From contig JAFDWS010000006.1 in NCBI GenBank assembly GCA_018268375.1, forward strand, positions 479,115 through 543,114: 64,000 nucleotides of DNA. The letters are read 5' to 3'. The position numbers and the translations under genes were made by a program. Shown in pieces: positions 43,393 through 51,774 of this stretch (positions are counted from its first letter, which is position 1; each line of letters opens with the position of its first letter). The notes under the pieces are model-generated. The model ran no database searches. It saw only the letters and a program-made list of their open reading frames with translations, and was not told the origin of the DNA. Origin of the DNA: Armatimonadota bacterium (lineage in GTDB: Bacteria > Armatimonadota > Fimbriimonadia > Fimbriimonadales > Fimbriimonadaceae).

Positions 43393-45270
43393 ATGCTCTT
43401 CTTCCGGCCCTCGCGCATTGCCCGCTGGATCATCGCGTCCTCGGCCCTACTACCGGTCTGGGTGCCGGCTCAAAGCGAGCCCGCCAAGCCTGTTTTCGTG
43501 GACGGACAGGCGCAGGTCGTCGAAGCGTTTTCGAAGTCCAGTGACTGGATCCGGGAGCATCTTTGGGTGGAGACCGAGTTCGACTCCGATCACGACGGGA
43601 AGAAGGACCGCGTCCATGTCGACGTCACTCGGCAAAAGCAGACCGAGAGCGAAGGCCTCAAGGTGCCGGTCATTTATGAGTCCTCGCCTTACTTTGCAGG
43701 CACCGGCGGGGGCAACATCAATTGGGACGTCCACCAGGAAGTGGACTCCACTCCCCCTCCACGGACTTTCCACCCGGACATCGCTTTTAACCCGAACCGG
43801 ACGCGGATATCCAACTCGCTGGTAGGAACATGGGTACCCCGAGGATTTGCCGTCGTCCACTCAGAAGCTCCGGGAACCGGTCTCTCCACGGGCAGCCCAA
43901 CGGTGGGTGGGGCGCCCGAGCGGCTCGCTCCCAAAGCCGTGATCGACTGGCTGAACGGCCGCGCAAAGGGCTTCAAGTCCGTCGACGGTGACGAACAGGT
44001 GACAGCGACGTGGTGCACGGGCAAGGTGGGCATGACGGGGACCTCGTACAACGGCACCATTCCCATCGCCGCGGCCACGACGGGTGTCAAAGGCTTGGAG
44101 TGCATCATCCCGGTCTCACCGAACACGTCCTACTACCACTACTACCGTTCGAACGGGCTTGTGCGCCACCCGGGCGGCTATCTGGGAGAGGACATCGACT
44201 CCCTTTACGACTTCATTGATAGCGGCAACCCTGCGGGGCGAGCGAACAGCGACCGGCTCTATCGGGATGGCGAGTTTGCGAAGGGGCGGAGCAGAGAGAC
44301 CGGCGACTACAACGCCTTTTGGGCCGAACGAGACTTACTGCCCTTAGCCAAGAACATTAAGTGCGCGGTCATGATCGCGCACGGTCTGAACGATTGGAAC
44401 GTAGTGCCAGAGCACAGCGTCCGAATCAGCCAGGCGGTGAAGGGCCACGTGCCGCTCATCCAGTACTTCCATCAAGGCGGCCACGGAGGTGACCCGCCCA
44501 TGGATCTGATGAACAAGTGGTTCACGAGGTTCCTCTATGGGGTCAAGAACGGCATCGAAGACGGCCCCAAGGCCTACATCGTCCGCGAGAGGACGGCCGG
44601 CGCGCCCCGCAGCGGCGGTAACACGCCGACACCTTATGCCGACTACCCCAATCCCGGGGCTGCCCCTGTCACGCTGTACGTAGGGAAAGGCGGGAACACG
44701 ACCGGCCGTATCTTCGAGCGACCGCAGACGAAGCAGGGTACCGAGCGACTGACTGACGACGTTTCTATCGGGGCTCCTGCGCTGGCCGCCGCCAGCACGT
44801 CACCCAACAGGCTCCTCTATGCCACCCCAGAATTGACGCACTCGGTCCACATTTCTGGAACCGCACGCGTGACGCTCCGGCTCGCCTCAAGCAAGAGGGC
44901 TGCGAACCTATCCGTGTATTTGGTGCAACTGCCTTGGACGGAAGGGCCGGTCAACAGTTCGAACCTCATCACCCGGGGCTGGGCCGATCCCCAGAACGCG
45001 GCATCATTGACGAAGGGCGGCGACTATCACTCAATGGCGCCCGGTAAGCCCTTGATGCCCGGCCAGTTTGTCACCATGACGTTTGACCTTCAGCCGGACG
45101 ACCAGATCGTGCAGGCAGGCAAGCGCATCGGCCTCATGATCCTCTCCAGTGACAAGGACTTCACTGTCTGGCCGAAGCCTGGCACGCTGCTGACTTTGGA
45201 TCTCGACGCCGTGCGCCTCGTCCTACCTGTCGTCGGCGGCGCCACAAGCTTCGATCTGGCAACGAAGTGA
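43393..45270 (+). CDS. Exported Xaa-Pro dipeptidyl-peptidase-like S15 serine hydrolase
   Basis: 625 residues from the ATG at 43393, which provides a signal peptide (RWIIASSALLPVWVPAQS). Upstream in-frame codons to 43264 add no signal or homology. The catalytic triad fits the S15/CocE family: Ser218 in TGTSYNG, Asp334 in HGLNDWNV and His364 (or His360) in FHQGGHGG. A C-terminal jelly-roll (about 450-625) ends the protein as in PepX. A D-x-D-H-D-G-K-K-D loop after the first ~60 residues could bind Ca2+. It should cleave X-Pro dipeptides or esters outside the cytoplasm. The gene stands alone between DUF72 and PD40 genes. Confidence 0.9.
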   Translation: MLFFRPSRIARWIIASSALLPVWVPAQSEPAKPVFVDGQAQVVEAFSKSSDWIREHLWVETEFDSDHDGKKDRVHVDVTRQKQTESEGLKVPVIYESSPYFAGTGGGNINWDVHQEVDSTPPPRTFHPDIAFNPNRTRISNSLVGTWVPRGFAVVHSEAPGTGLSTGSPTVGGAPERLAPKAVIDWLNGRAKGFKSVDGDEQVTATWCTGKVGMTGTSYNGTIPIAAATTGVKGLECIIPVSPNTSYYHYYRSNGLVRHPGGYLGEDIDSLYDFIDSGNPAGRANSDRLYRDGEFAKGRSRETGDYNAFWAERDLLPLAKNIKCAVMIAHGLNDWNVVPEHSVRISQAVKGHVPLIQYFHQGGHGGDPPMDLMNKWFTRFLYGVKNGIEDGPKAYIVRERTAGAPRSGGNTPTPYADYPNPGAAPVTLYVGKGGNTTGRIFERPQTKQGTERLTDDVSIGAPALAAASTSPNRLLYATPELTHSVHISGTARVTLRLASSKRAANLSVYLVQLPWTEGPVNSSNLITRGWADPQNAASLTKGGDYHSMAPGKPLMPGQFVTMTFDLQPDDQIVQAGKRIGLMILSSDKDFTVWPKPGTLLTLDLDAVRLVLPVVGGATSFDLATK

Positions 45271-45395
45271 ACCGTCCTAGGGGCAGCTGGCGTGCTCTTG
45301 GGAATCGACTTTGAACCTGAGGGGCACCATTTTAGTCGATTCACAGAAAAGTCACACTTGTGTCCGTAACCTTTGCTCTGAGGGCTCAAAGCCAC

Positions 45396-46322
45396 ATGGA
45401 ACACAGGAACGAACAAAGGAGCAGACTGCGCCGCTTCGCGGTTGGCGCAACGACACTGTTGGCTGGCGGATTGATTGTGGGGTTTACCAACCCGCCTGCA
45501 CTGACACAGATCATCTTTGTGAGCAACCGCAGCGGCGTTGTCAACGGCACACCGAACGGCAACGAGGTCTGGACGATGAACCCGGACGGTTCGAACCCGC
45601 AGCGCATCACGAACAACACCTGGGCTGAATGGGAACCGCAATGGAACCCGGCCGCGACCAAGATCGCGGTCACGAGCAATGAGACCGGCAACTATGACGT
45701 CTACACGATGAACTCGGACGGCTCAGGGAGAGTGAACCTGACGAACAATCCTGCCGACGACTTTGGCGCAAGCTGGTCCCCGGACGGCAGCCGCATTGCA
45801 TTTGACAGCGACCGGGACGGAAACCACGAGATCTATGTCATGAACTCGGACGGATCGAACGCGATCAATCTCTCCAACACGCCAGGAGCGATCGAGGGGC
45901 ATCCAGCGTGGTCTCCGGACGGCTCGAAGATCGCCTTTTTCAGCTCTCGAGACGGGAACAACGAGATCTACACAATGAACGTCGACGGGACTGCCCAGAC
46001 GAGGCTGACCAATAACTCGGCTGTCGACTTCCTTCCTTGCTGGTCTCCAGACGGAAGCAAGATTGCCTTCACGAGCACTCGGGACGGCAACTACGAAGTG
46101 TACGTGATGAACGCGAACGGCTCGAGTGTGAAGCGCCTCACGAACAACCAAGCAGACGACAGCGAGCCGGCTTGGTCGCGGGACGGTACGAAGATCTTGT
46201 TTAGCAGCAACCGGAGCGGCAACTACGAGATCTACAGCATGAATGCGGACGGCAAGGGCAACGCGACGAGGTTGACGAACAACTCGTTCGGCGATTGGGA
46301 CGCTACTTGGAAGACTCAATGA
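45396..46322 (+). CDS. TolB-like beta-propeller (PD40 repeats) membrane-anchored protein
   Basis: 308 residues from the ATG at 45396 (MEHRNEQRSRLRRF); an earlier GTG at 45360 only adds an unlikely tail. One hydrophobic signal/anchor segment (about 15-38) precedes six-seven PD40 blades: W-S-P-D-G-(S/T)-(K/R)-I-A-F... S-x-R-D-G-N-x-E-I-Y-x-M-N-x-D-G-x-x-x-x-L-T-N-N. The DNA shows the matching ~129-bp periodicity. TolB-type propellers bind peptides or lipids at the envelope; no Tol operon is near. The PD40 blades are unusually regular, suggesting recent internal amplification. Confidence 0.84.
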   Translation: MEHRNEQRSRLRRFAVGATTLLAGGLIVGFTNPPALTQIIFVSNRSGVVNGTPNGNEVWTMNPDGSNPQRITNNTWAEWEPQWNPAATKIAVTSNETGNYDVYTMNSDGSGRVNLTNNPADDFGASWSPDGSRIAFDSDRDGNHEIYVMNSDGSNAINLSNTPGAIEGHPAWSPDGSKIAFFSSRDGNNEIYTMNVDGTAQTRLTNNSAVDFLPCWSPDGSKIAFTSTRDGNYEVYVMNANGSSVKRLTNNQADDSEPAWSRDGTKILFSSNRSGNYEIYSMNADGKGNATRLTNNSFGDWDATWKTQ

Positions 46323-46434
46323 ACTCGTCCTCTGCCCGGCCGGCGTTTCTTTGACCCCGGAGCGCTTGATCGGGCCAAGGTGGCCTGTACGCGGGCCGAA
46401 TAAAGAACGCTTTTCCGCTAGGGCAGTGGTTCGA

Positions 46435-46462
46435 CGGGCCGCCGTCAGTTGACGGCGGCCCG
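46435..46462. terminator. Hairpin between convergent genes
   Basis: A 12-bp perfect inverted repeat, GGGCCGCCGTCA (46436-46447) and TGACGGCGGCCC (46450-46461), extended by one C-G pair, with a 2-base loop. It sits in the 199-bp gap between the PD40 gene and the convergent repeat protein gene and may stop transcription from both sides. No clear T-run follows, so it is not a textbook terminator. Confidence 0.6.
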
Positions 46463-46521
46463 CGTCCAACTGATGCGTTTCAGTTAGTCCGCCTGAGCGA
46501 GACGGCGGAGCCTCGACATGG

Positions 46522-48651
46522 TCAGGGGCGACCACCACCCTTCTCCGCGTTGTCACGGTAGCTCAGCGCCATTCGCGCTGGAGCGTTGTACAACTCCGGA
46601 TGCTGATATGTGCCCCGCTCGTTTCCTTCCTTGTCCATCTCTACGGGGGCTCCATACTTTCGTACCCACTTGTCGTTTCTTACCGCTTCGACCCGCCAGG
46701 AAACCTTCTTCCCCGGCACGCCACCAACAATCCGGAACGAACAGATCGGGGCAGCAACGCCGGGACCTGCCTGCTCTCCTACCCGCAGCGCCTGTTCGTC
46801 GATCTCGGTTCCGACATGGAGCATCGGCATGGCCGCGCCAACAGGAGTCAACTGATAGCTCGGAGACTTGTTGATCTTCGCGAAGTACCCGGGCAACTCG
46901 ACAAGTGCTTCGCCCGACGCGTTCAGGACAACATTTCCTCGGTAGAAGTTGATGACCTCCGGACTCTCCGACGAATAATGGAGCAGGTACCTGTTGGTCG
47001 GATCGTCAGGGTGGTCGATTCGAAACGGTTTGACGCCGGTCGCACCCATGTGGCCGAGCGCGAACACTGCCCATCCACCGTTGTAACACTCTCCTAGAAC
47101 GCCGTAGCCGAAGGAGCCGGCTTGGGCAGCGGAGAGCGCATAGATGCCACGGCCACTGGTCGCGTCGCTCTTAAAGTAGCCACCGAAGGGAGTTCCGCCG
47201 CCTGTGCTCGTCGAGTATCCGAACACTCCAATTCCGTTCGCCCCATCGGCCTGGCCATGGAGTGCGGCGTTGGTTGAATTGGGAACCCATGCGAACACCC
47301 CCCTGCCGACCGAACTGTTGCTCTTGAAGTAGCCACCATAGGCAAGGCCGGTTGTTGAAGCTCCGAGACCGTAAACGCCGACCCCGCTCGTTCCCCCTGA
47401 TACACCGTAGACCCCCCGACCGGTCGCACCGTTGCTGCTGAAGATCCCGCCGTAGTTATCACCGCTAAACGAGGAAGCATAACCGTAAACGCCGCACCCG
47501 GTCGCGCCGTCAGCCTGGAAGAAGCCACCAAAGTTGGCGCCGGTAGTGGAGCTCGCATAGCCCTCCACACCGCTGCCACTCAAGGTGCTGGTCTGACCCC
47601 TGAGGCCGGATCGAGTGGAACTCACGCTTTCGAGACCAGCCGACGGTGTCGCTGTACCGATCCCCACGCGAGGATCGGCATCGTCCGCGACGAACGAGGC
47701 GACGTTCGTTCCCCCTGAGGCCGTGATCTGGAACGTTTTGGCCCCAATCGTCGAATAGAGCTGCAGCCCCGTATTGGCGCCTGTCTGCGACTGCCGGAGC
47801 ACCCAAGGCCTCTCGGTCGAGAGGCGCAGGAGCTGGGCTCCATCGCCGATGGCAGCAATGTCGAGCTTTGACGAAGGGGTCAGCGTGCCGATGCCGATGT
47901 TCGTGTTGGGATTGACGGTCAAGAGCGGCCCCGAGTCGTTCGCGAACAGGTGCAAAGAGTGGTTCGACTTCGTGCCGATGTACCCGCCATTGCCGCCTCC
48001 ACCAATGTAAGTGGCCAATGTCCTCGTCCCATCGGTGTGCAAGAGGCCATACCGATTGGTGGGAGTCTGGACTGTCAGGATTTCGGCAGGAGTGGTCGTA
48101 CCGATGCCGACGTTCCCCGTATTGGTGTTCGAGATGTTTGCGCCGTTCGCGACCCACATGCCCGCTGGAGACACCTGCCATGAACCGTTGCCAGCACCGT
48201 CGGACGTCAAAACCCTACCGGCGGCAGCACCTGGCGTAAGAGCAAATGCGCTCGTAGTCAGACCTAAGGAAAAGGACTTGGTGCCGGTGAACGTCTGCGG
48301 GCTGTTCAGCAGGGCGACGTTGGAGGAGAGGCGTGCATCCGCGACCGTGCCCGTATCGATGCTCGAGGCATTCAACCCCGTCAGCCCAGCTCCGCCGCCC
48401 ACGAACTGCCCTGCGATCGAGGTTCCCGAAATGTTCGAGTGACCGGTCTGCTTGACCCCTGGCGTCAAGTCCTGAAGGCGAACCATGAATATCTTTGCCG
48501 TCTGAGCGACCGCGGGGCCCGCTTGGGCGAGGGCCCAGAAGGCGGCTGCGCCGACAAATCCATAGGCCATCGCGGCCCTTGGACTGGACATGCCAACGAC
48601 GCCCTCGCGGACTCTATCGACGGCTTTGCTCGGTTTGTTCCTGCGTTTCAC
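46522..48651 (-). CDS. Large exported Gly/Ser/Thr-rich repeat protein
   Basis: 709 residues from the GTG at 48651, which has a GAGGA ribosome site six bases upstream; an ATG at 48711 lacks one. Signal peptide is near 28-50 (AYGFVGAAAFWALAQAGPAVAQ). Then come strand-rich regions: SGTSIAGQFVGGGAGLTGL, a TGTKSFSLGLT, NVGIGTTTPAEILTVQ/NIGIGTLTPSSKLDI (as in many tail-fibre-like proteins), and about seven units of G-V-Y-G-x-x-x-x-G-x-x-Y-GG-x-F (about 370-560). The last ~130 residues form a mixed domain ending in MALSYRDNAEKGG. Repeats resemble bacteriophage tail or haemagglutinin-type trimeric stalks; surface display is inferred. No matching chaperone seen. Confidence 0.7.
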   Translation of the reverse strand: MKRRNKPSKAVDRVREGVVGMSSPRAAMAYGFVGAAAFWALAQAGPAVAQTAKIFMVRLQDLTPGVKQTGHSNISGTSIAGQFVGGGAGLTGLNASSIDTGTVADARLSSNVALLNSPQTFTGTKSFSLGLTTSAFALTPGAAAGRVLTSDGAGNGSWQVSPAGMWVANGANISNTNTGNVGIGTTTPAEILTVQTPTNRYGLLHTDGTRTLATYIGGGGNGGYIGTKSNHSLHLFANDSGPLLTVNPNTNIGIGTLTPSSKLDIAAIGDGAQLLRLSTERPWVLRQSQTGANTGLQLYSTIGAKTFQITASGGTNVASFVADDADPRVGIGTATPSAGLESVSSTRSGLRGQTSTLSGSGVEGYASSTTGANFGGFFQADGATGCGVYGYASSFSGDNYGGIFSSNGATGRGVYGVSGGTSGVGVYGLGASTTGLAYGGYFKSNSSVGRGVFAWVPNSTNAALHGQADGANGIGVFGYSTSTGGGTPFGGYFKSDATSGRGIYALSAAQAGSFGYGVLGECYNGGWAVFALGHMGATGVKPFRIDHPDDPTNRYLLHYSSESPEVINFYRGNVVLNASGEALVELPGYFAKINKSPSYQLTPVGAAMPMLHVGTEIDEQALRVGEQAGPGVAAPICSFRIVGGVPGKKVSWRVEAVRNDKWVRKYGAPVEMDKEGNERGTYQHPELYNAPARMALSYRDNAEKGGGRP

Positions 48652-48737
48652 GATGATCCTCTTTCTCGTTTGAGAATGGGGATCATGATAACGGCCTACA
48701 CAAGAATCCAATTGGCGCAGAACCGCAATCAGTGGTC

Positions 48738-48820
48738 ATGATCAGCATTAGAATTTGCGAAATTTTGCTCGGTTTTCAATATTATGATCAGCAGTGGGGC
48801 TCGCCTATATTGGTTATAAT
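48738..48820 (+). promoter_or_regulatory. Divergent regulatory region of the AraC-type gene: repeated TGATCA site and TATAAT
   Basis: ATGATCAGCA occurs twice (48738-48747 and 48784-48793), 46 bases apart, each containing the palindrome TGATCA, in the 180-bp gap between the divergent repeat protein gene and the AraC gene. A TATAAT (48815-48820) ends 11 bases before the ATG, so transcripts may be nearly leaderless. Regulator binding to these sites is inferred from position only. Confidence 0.4.
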
Positions 48821-48831
48821 CAGAACCACAG

Positions 48832-49596
48832 ATGCCCTACGTGCGAGCGGGCCTTGGCGACCCTCCCCGGAAGATGTTCTTCTACTGGGGGGACTTCTAC
48901 GACGAGTTGCAGGACTGGATCCAGCCGCTGGATAGTTGGCGCCTGATCCTCTACGATCACCCCGGAGTCACCATTCAGAACGCGCGGGCTATCGAACACG
49001 TCAGGTTCTCAGGCGCCCTCTTTTCTCCTGGCTCGCGCGGGGGGCACATTGGCGTCAAACCGCCCGCCCAGTACGTGGTCGCAACCTTCGAACTCTCGGG
49101 CTCTGATGCGAGGCCCGTCGCGCTTCCTACCTACTTCGAGACAAGTGAAGAGACGTTCGAAGAGTTGAAGTCAGCCGGTGAACGAGGCATCGAGGGCCCC
49201 GAAATGGGGCGCGCGGTCGTTTGGCGGTTGCTCTGGAAGATCTCCAAGCACGTGAGCGTCATCAGAACCGAGCACCGGATTTACGAAGTCGAGGACCGCA
49301 TTCGCAAGGGAATCGGGGGCCCGCTCTCGATTCGGGCTTTGGCAGAAGAGGCGGACGTTTCACAGCGAACGCTCCTGGGATGGTTTCAAGCCGAACACGC
49401 CACCACAGTCCAAGGGTATGTGCGGCAGACGCGGGCAAGAGAGGCGTGCCGCCTTCTCTTGAACACGGACCTCCCGATCAAGGCGATCGCGACGAGGGTC
49501 GGCATCCCCGACCTTCACCAATTCAACAAACTTGTGCGAGGGCATGTCGGGCTCTCTCCGAGGCAGTACCGGCTCGCGCAAAGTGATCGCTTTTGA
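48832..49596 (+). CDS. AraC-family transcriptional regulator
   Basis: 254 residues. The C-terminal ~95 residues are the double helix-turn-helix: SIRALAEEADVSQRTLLGWFQAEH, then DLPIKAIATRVGIPDLHQFNKLVRGHVGLSPRQYR. The first ~150 residues do not match the usual cupin domain and contain the motifs WRLILYDHPGV and GGHIGVKPPAQYVVATFE, so the ligand is unknown. It is divergent from the surface repeat protein gene and is the last chromosomal-looking gene before the mobile region. Confidence 0.88.
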   Translation: MPYVRAGLGDPPRKMFFYWGDFYDELQDWIQPLDSWRLILYDHPGVTIQNARAIEHVRFSGALFSPGSRGGHIGVKPPAQYVVATFELSGSDARPVALPTYFETSEETFEELKSAGERGIEGPEMGRAVVWRLLWKISKHVSVIRTEHRIYEVEDRIRKGIGGPLSIRALAEEADVSQRTLLGWFQAEHATTVQGYVRQTRAREACRLLLNTDLPIKAIATRVGIPDLHQFNKLVRGHVGLSPRQYRLAQSDRF

Positions 49597-49676
49597 CTCT
49601 GCTTGTGGGCGGGCCTCAAGGGCCAGCACGCATCGAAGGCTGGCCATTGACTCGATCCGGACGGTTAAGCCATCCC

Positions 49677-49757
49677 TCGCCAAGGCTACGGCGGGCAGTC
49701 TTCGCCAAGGCTTACCAACTCTAACCCTCAAGGCGAAGCCAGACGTAGCCTTGGCGA
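49677..49757. repeat. REP-like palindromic repeat
   Basis: TCGCCAAGGCTACG at 49677-49690 is the exact reverse complement of CGTAGCCTTGGCGA at 49744-49757. A near copy of the left arm (TTCGCCAAGGCT, starting near 49699) sits between them, so the right arm can pair with either. Size and structure fit a small non-autonomous palindromic element. Confidence 0.6.
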
Positions 49758-49761
49758 AGTC

Positions 49762-49800
49762 TGGTGGAGATTACAGGACGCGTTTCGAACGGTTTTGAAC
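49762..49800 (+). repeat. Direct repeat copy 1 flanking the DUF695-like pseudogene
   Basis: Thirty-nine bases starting TGGTGGAGATTACAGGACG and ending in GTTTTGAAC. The copy at 50480-50518 matches at 37 of 39 positions. The shared first ten bases TGGTGGAGAT recur at 56831-56840. Candidate recombination or attachment core. Confidence 0.6.
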
Positions 49801-49976
49801 CTGGTGCCAAGGGCCGCCCGATCTGCAACAGACTGAAATCCAAATTCGAGCAGTAGTGACTGCTCGTGATTATTGGACGGGTCTCGATCTTCGAGTTCGC
49901 TGGTACTGCTTTACTTACCGACCTGAAGATTATCTGTTCGGGGTGGCCAAACGCCGGCTAACGTGTCGCAGACCGG

Positions 49977-50454
49977 TCAGAATGTTCGAATCGTGCGAAA
50001 CTGAGACCAATTGGGATCGCTCTGGTACTCCATTTGAGGGCCAAACTGGGATAATTCCAACTGAAGTTCACCCATCAGCTTTGCCCCGTCCCTCGCATAG
50101 AGGATCCAGTCCCGCTTGCCGTTCAGCATGATGATTGCGGGTTGATAGAAGTCGAGCTTGTCAGAGAGCTCGTCAAGCCTATTCTGGGCTTCGTCGAACA
50201 TGTCCATCTCGGCCGACGACGGTAACGGAGAAGAGGCGTAAAACAGCGAGAAGTAGACGAGGTCCGGGTGGCTCCTCTCGATGGGATGGTTCTTCGTCAG
50301 GACACGAGTACCAATCGTCTGACCCGAAGCGTCAAGAATGCGTGAAAGTGTCGTAATCCGGCGCCAGGTTCCACTGCGCTTCCAAAAGGGTCGCATCCGT
50401 TGATAAGTATGAACGGTAGGCGGCGAGTGGTTGAACGGAAATCGGAACCACCAT
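49977..50454 (-). pseudogene. DUF695-like gene with a frameshift
   Basis: The C-terminal part (49977-50396 frame) has DUF695 features: RSHPDLVYFSLFYASSP, DEAQNRLDELSDKL, a GKRDWILYARDG strand and the end SDPNWSQFRTIRTF. The expected N-terminal part is in another frame (MVVPISVQPLAAYRSYL...QWNLAPDYDTFT, ATG at 50454, stopping at 50332). The two join if one base is skipped near 50335-50350, so the gene is probably broken by a one-base change, although programmed frameshifting cannot be excluded. Function of DUF695 is unknown; it often occurs near mobile genes. It is flanked by the two 39-bp direct repeats. Confidence 0.5.
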
Positions 50455-50479
50455 AGTTCGAGTCCAGTGATCTATCAAG

Positions 50480-50518
50480 TGGTGGAGATTACAGGACGCG
50501 TTTCGAAGCGTTTTGAAC
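50480..50518 (+). repeat. Direct repeat copy 2 flanking the DUF695-like pseudogene
   Basis: Same orientation as the copy at 49762-49800, differing at two adjacent positions. Starts with the shared ten bases TGGTGGAGAT. It lies just upstream of the pseudogene start, so the pair brackets that gene. Confidence 0.6.
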
Positions 50519-50719
50519 TTGGGCAGGATGAGTAGGGTGGTCGAAGACAACTCAGGCACGCGTTCGAACAATGGTCGTTGCACATGATCAGAGGACGCCT
50601 CTCGAACATATCTGCTTCCCTAATTCCAACATCAAAGCAGACTTTGTTCGAACCGTTGCGCCCATGCTGAGAGTCTGGTGGTGACAGCCAAGTGTCGTCA
50701 CGGGTGTATATTGGCTGCC

Positions 50720-51643
50720 ATGCAACCAATCGAAATTGGACTCGCCCTGGTTGCGGTGCCTGCGTGCAAGATTCGGCAATCGGACCTTGCCACCTGGGAA
50801 CAAATGGCCAAGGACGAGAATAGTCAGTACAACCTCTATTTCATCGTTAGGCAGCCGCGTGTGACCCTGATTCCAAAGGATGGCCCAAAAGGCACGACGG
50901 AGAGCTTGCTCCTGGCCATGCAGACTCCGACAGGGACGGAGCAAGAGGAAGTCGAGTTAAAGGTGCAGGGGGCTCCGGCCAACAGCTATTTTGTCAGCGA
51001 CCCGCCCCACTCAAAATTTCGATTGATTTCAAATGGAAAAACGTATCCAGACATAAATGTTGCCGATTACGCTCTAGGTGTGTTTGAAGAACTAAGTAAG
51101 CTTGAGTTGGTCTACGTGGGGCAAACGTTTGGCGAAGACGGTGAACGAACTATCCAGCAACGATTAGAACAACACGCAACATTTCAAAAAATCCTCGCGG
51201 ACACGAGCGAAAATGCTCCGCACTTAGAGGTTTGGATAATGCCTGTGAGACTGGTACCTTCTGGACTCGCTATGCTGCGAATTGGAAAGGATTCGGAGTC
51301 CGTGTCAGCTGAAGCGATATTGCGAATGTCCGAGTTTCTGCTAGAGTACAAGTTTCCAAGGAAAGAAGAGGTGAACCTTGGCGAAGCTGCTCTCATTCGA
51401 TACTTTCAACCGCGTTACAACATTAAGTTTAAGGCTAGTTTTCCGGACAAGAGCCACACGTCATATGCTACTGTATTTGCCGATGACTACAATTGTGTTG
51501 CGGCAGAAGTTGGGCTTGAAGGGACAGGTTATGAAATCTTTTCGGATGTGGTCGAACCATCCGCGCATCCTATTGCCGAGTTCCCCCTTATTGCCGATGA
51601 AGACCGTTTCCAGATGCTCGATGCTTCGACCTGGTCTCAGTAA
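50720..51643 (+). CDS. GIY-YIG-nuclease-like protein
   Basis: 307 residues from the ATG at 50720. The N-terminal ~125 residues are an unrecognised domain (LALVAVPACKIRQSDLATWEQM). Residues ~126-240 match the GIY-YIG layout: LVYVGQT (132-134 as the YxG core), then ERTIQQRLEQHATFQKIL with Arg148 and His152, and NLGEAALIRYFQPRYN with the metal-binding Glu222 and Asn234. Between R/H and Glu lies a ~65-residue insertion. The C-terminal part (about 240-307) is another unknown region. GIY-YIG domains are endonucleases in repair, homing or restriction. First gene of the cargo run; 131 bases separate it from the next gene. Lower G+C than its surroundings. Confidence 0.65.
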   Translation: MQPIEIGLALVAVPACKIRQSDLATWEQMAKDENSQYNLYFIVRQPRVTLIPKDGPKGTTESLLLAMQTPTGTEQEEVELKVQGAPANSYFVSDPPHSKFRLISNGKTYPDINVADYALGVFEELSKLELVYVGQTFGEDGERTIQQRLEQHATFQKILADTSENAPHLEVWIMPVRLVPSGLAMLRIGKDSESVSAEAILRMSEFLLEYKFPRKEEVNLGEAALIRYFQPRYNIKFKASFPDKSHTSYATVFADDYNCVAAEVGLEGTGYEIFSDVVEPSAHPIAEFPLIADEDRFQMLDASTWSQ

Positions 51644-51774
51644 GTCGGCTTCTCTTCGACTCTTGCCTGCGTTCCGCCATTGAAGGATCACGCTCCCATG
51701 ACAAGGTAACACATGTCTACCTTAGAATGGTAGACTTCTTGTTGGGCGCTGACCCAGCACGAGGACTATGGACT

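Larger units (their letters stand above)
49597..49976. other. Intergenic region at the left edge of the accessory region
   Basis: No convincing gene. It holds a 14-bp inverted repeat (49677-49690 with 49744-49757), a related near-copy between its arms, and the first copy of the 39-bp direct repeat that ends at 49800. Several palindromic TTCGAA motifs begin here and recur to about 50.65 kb. Confidence 0.5.

Noticed and set aside
49532-49798. 88-residue plus-strand reading frame after the AraC gene
   Set aside because: It overlaps the araC-like 3' end out of frame and then reads through the palindromic repeat; nothing protein-like is recognisable.
49762-49800. tRNA gene or tRNA 3' end
   Set aside because: The reverse strand ends CCACCA and carries TTCGAA, but the T-arm and acceptor spacing do not fold, and no anticodon arm is present.
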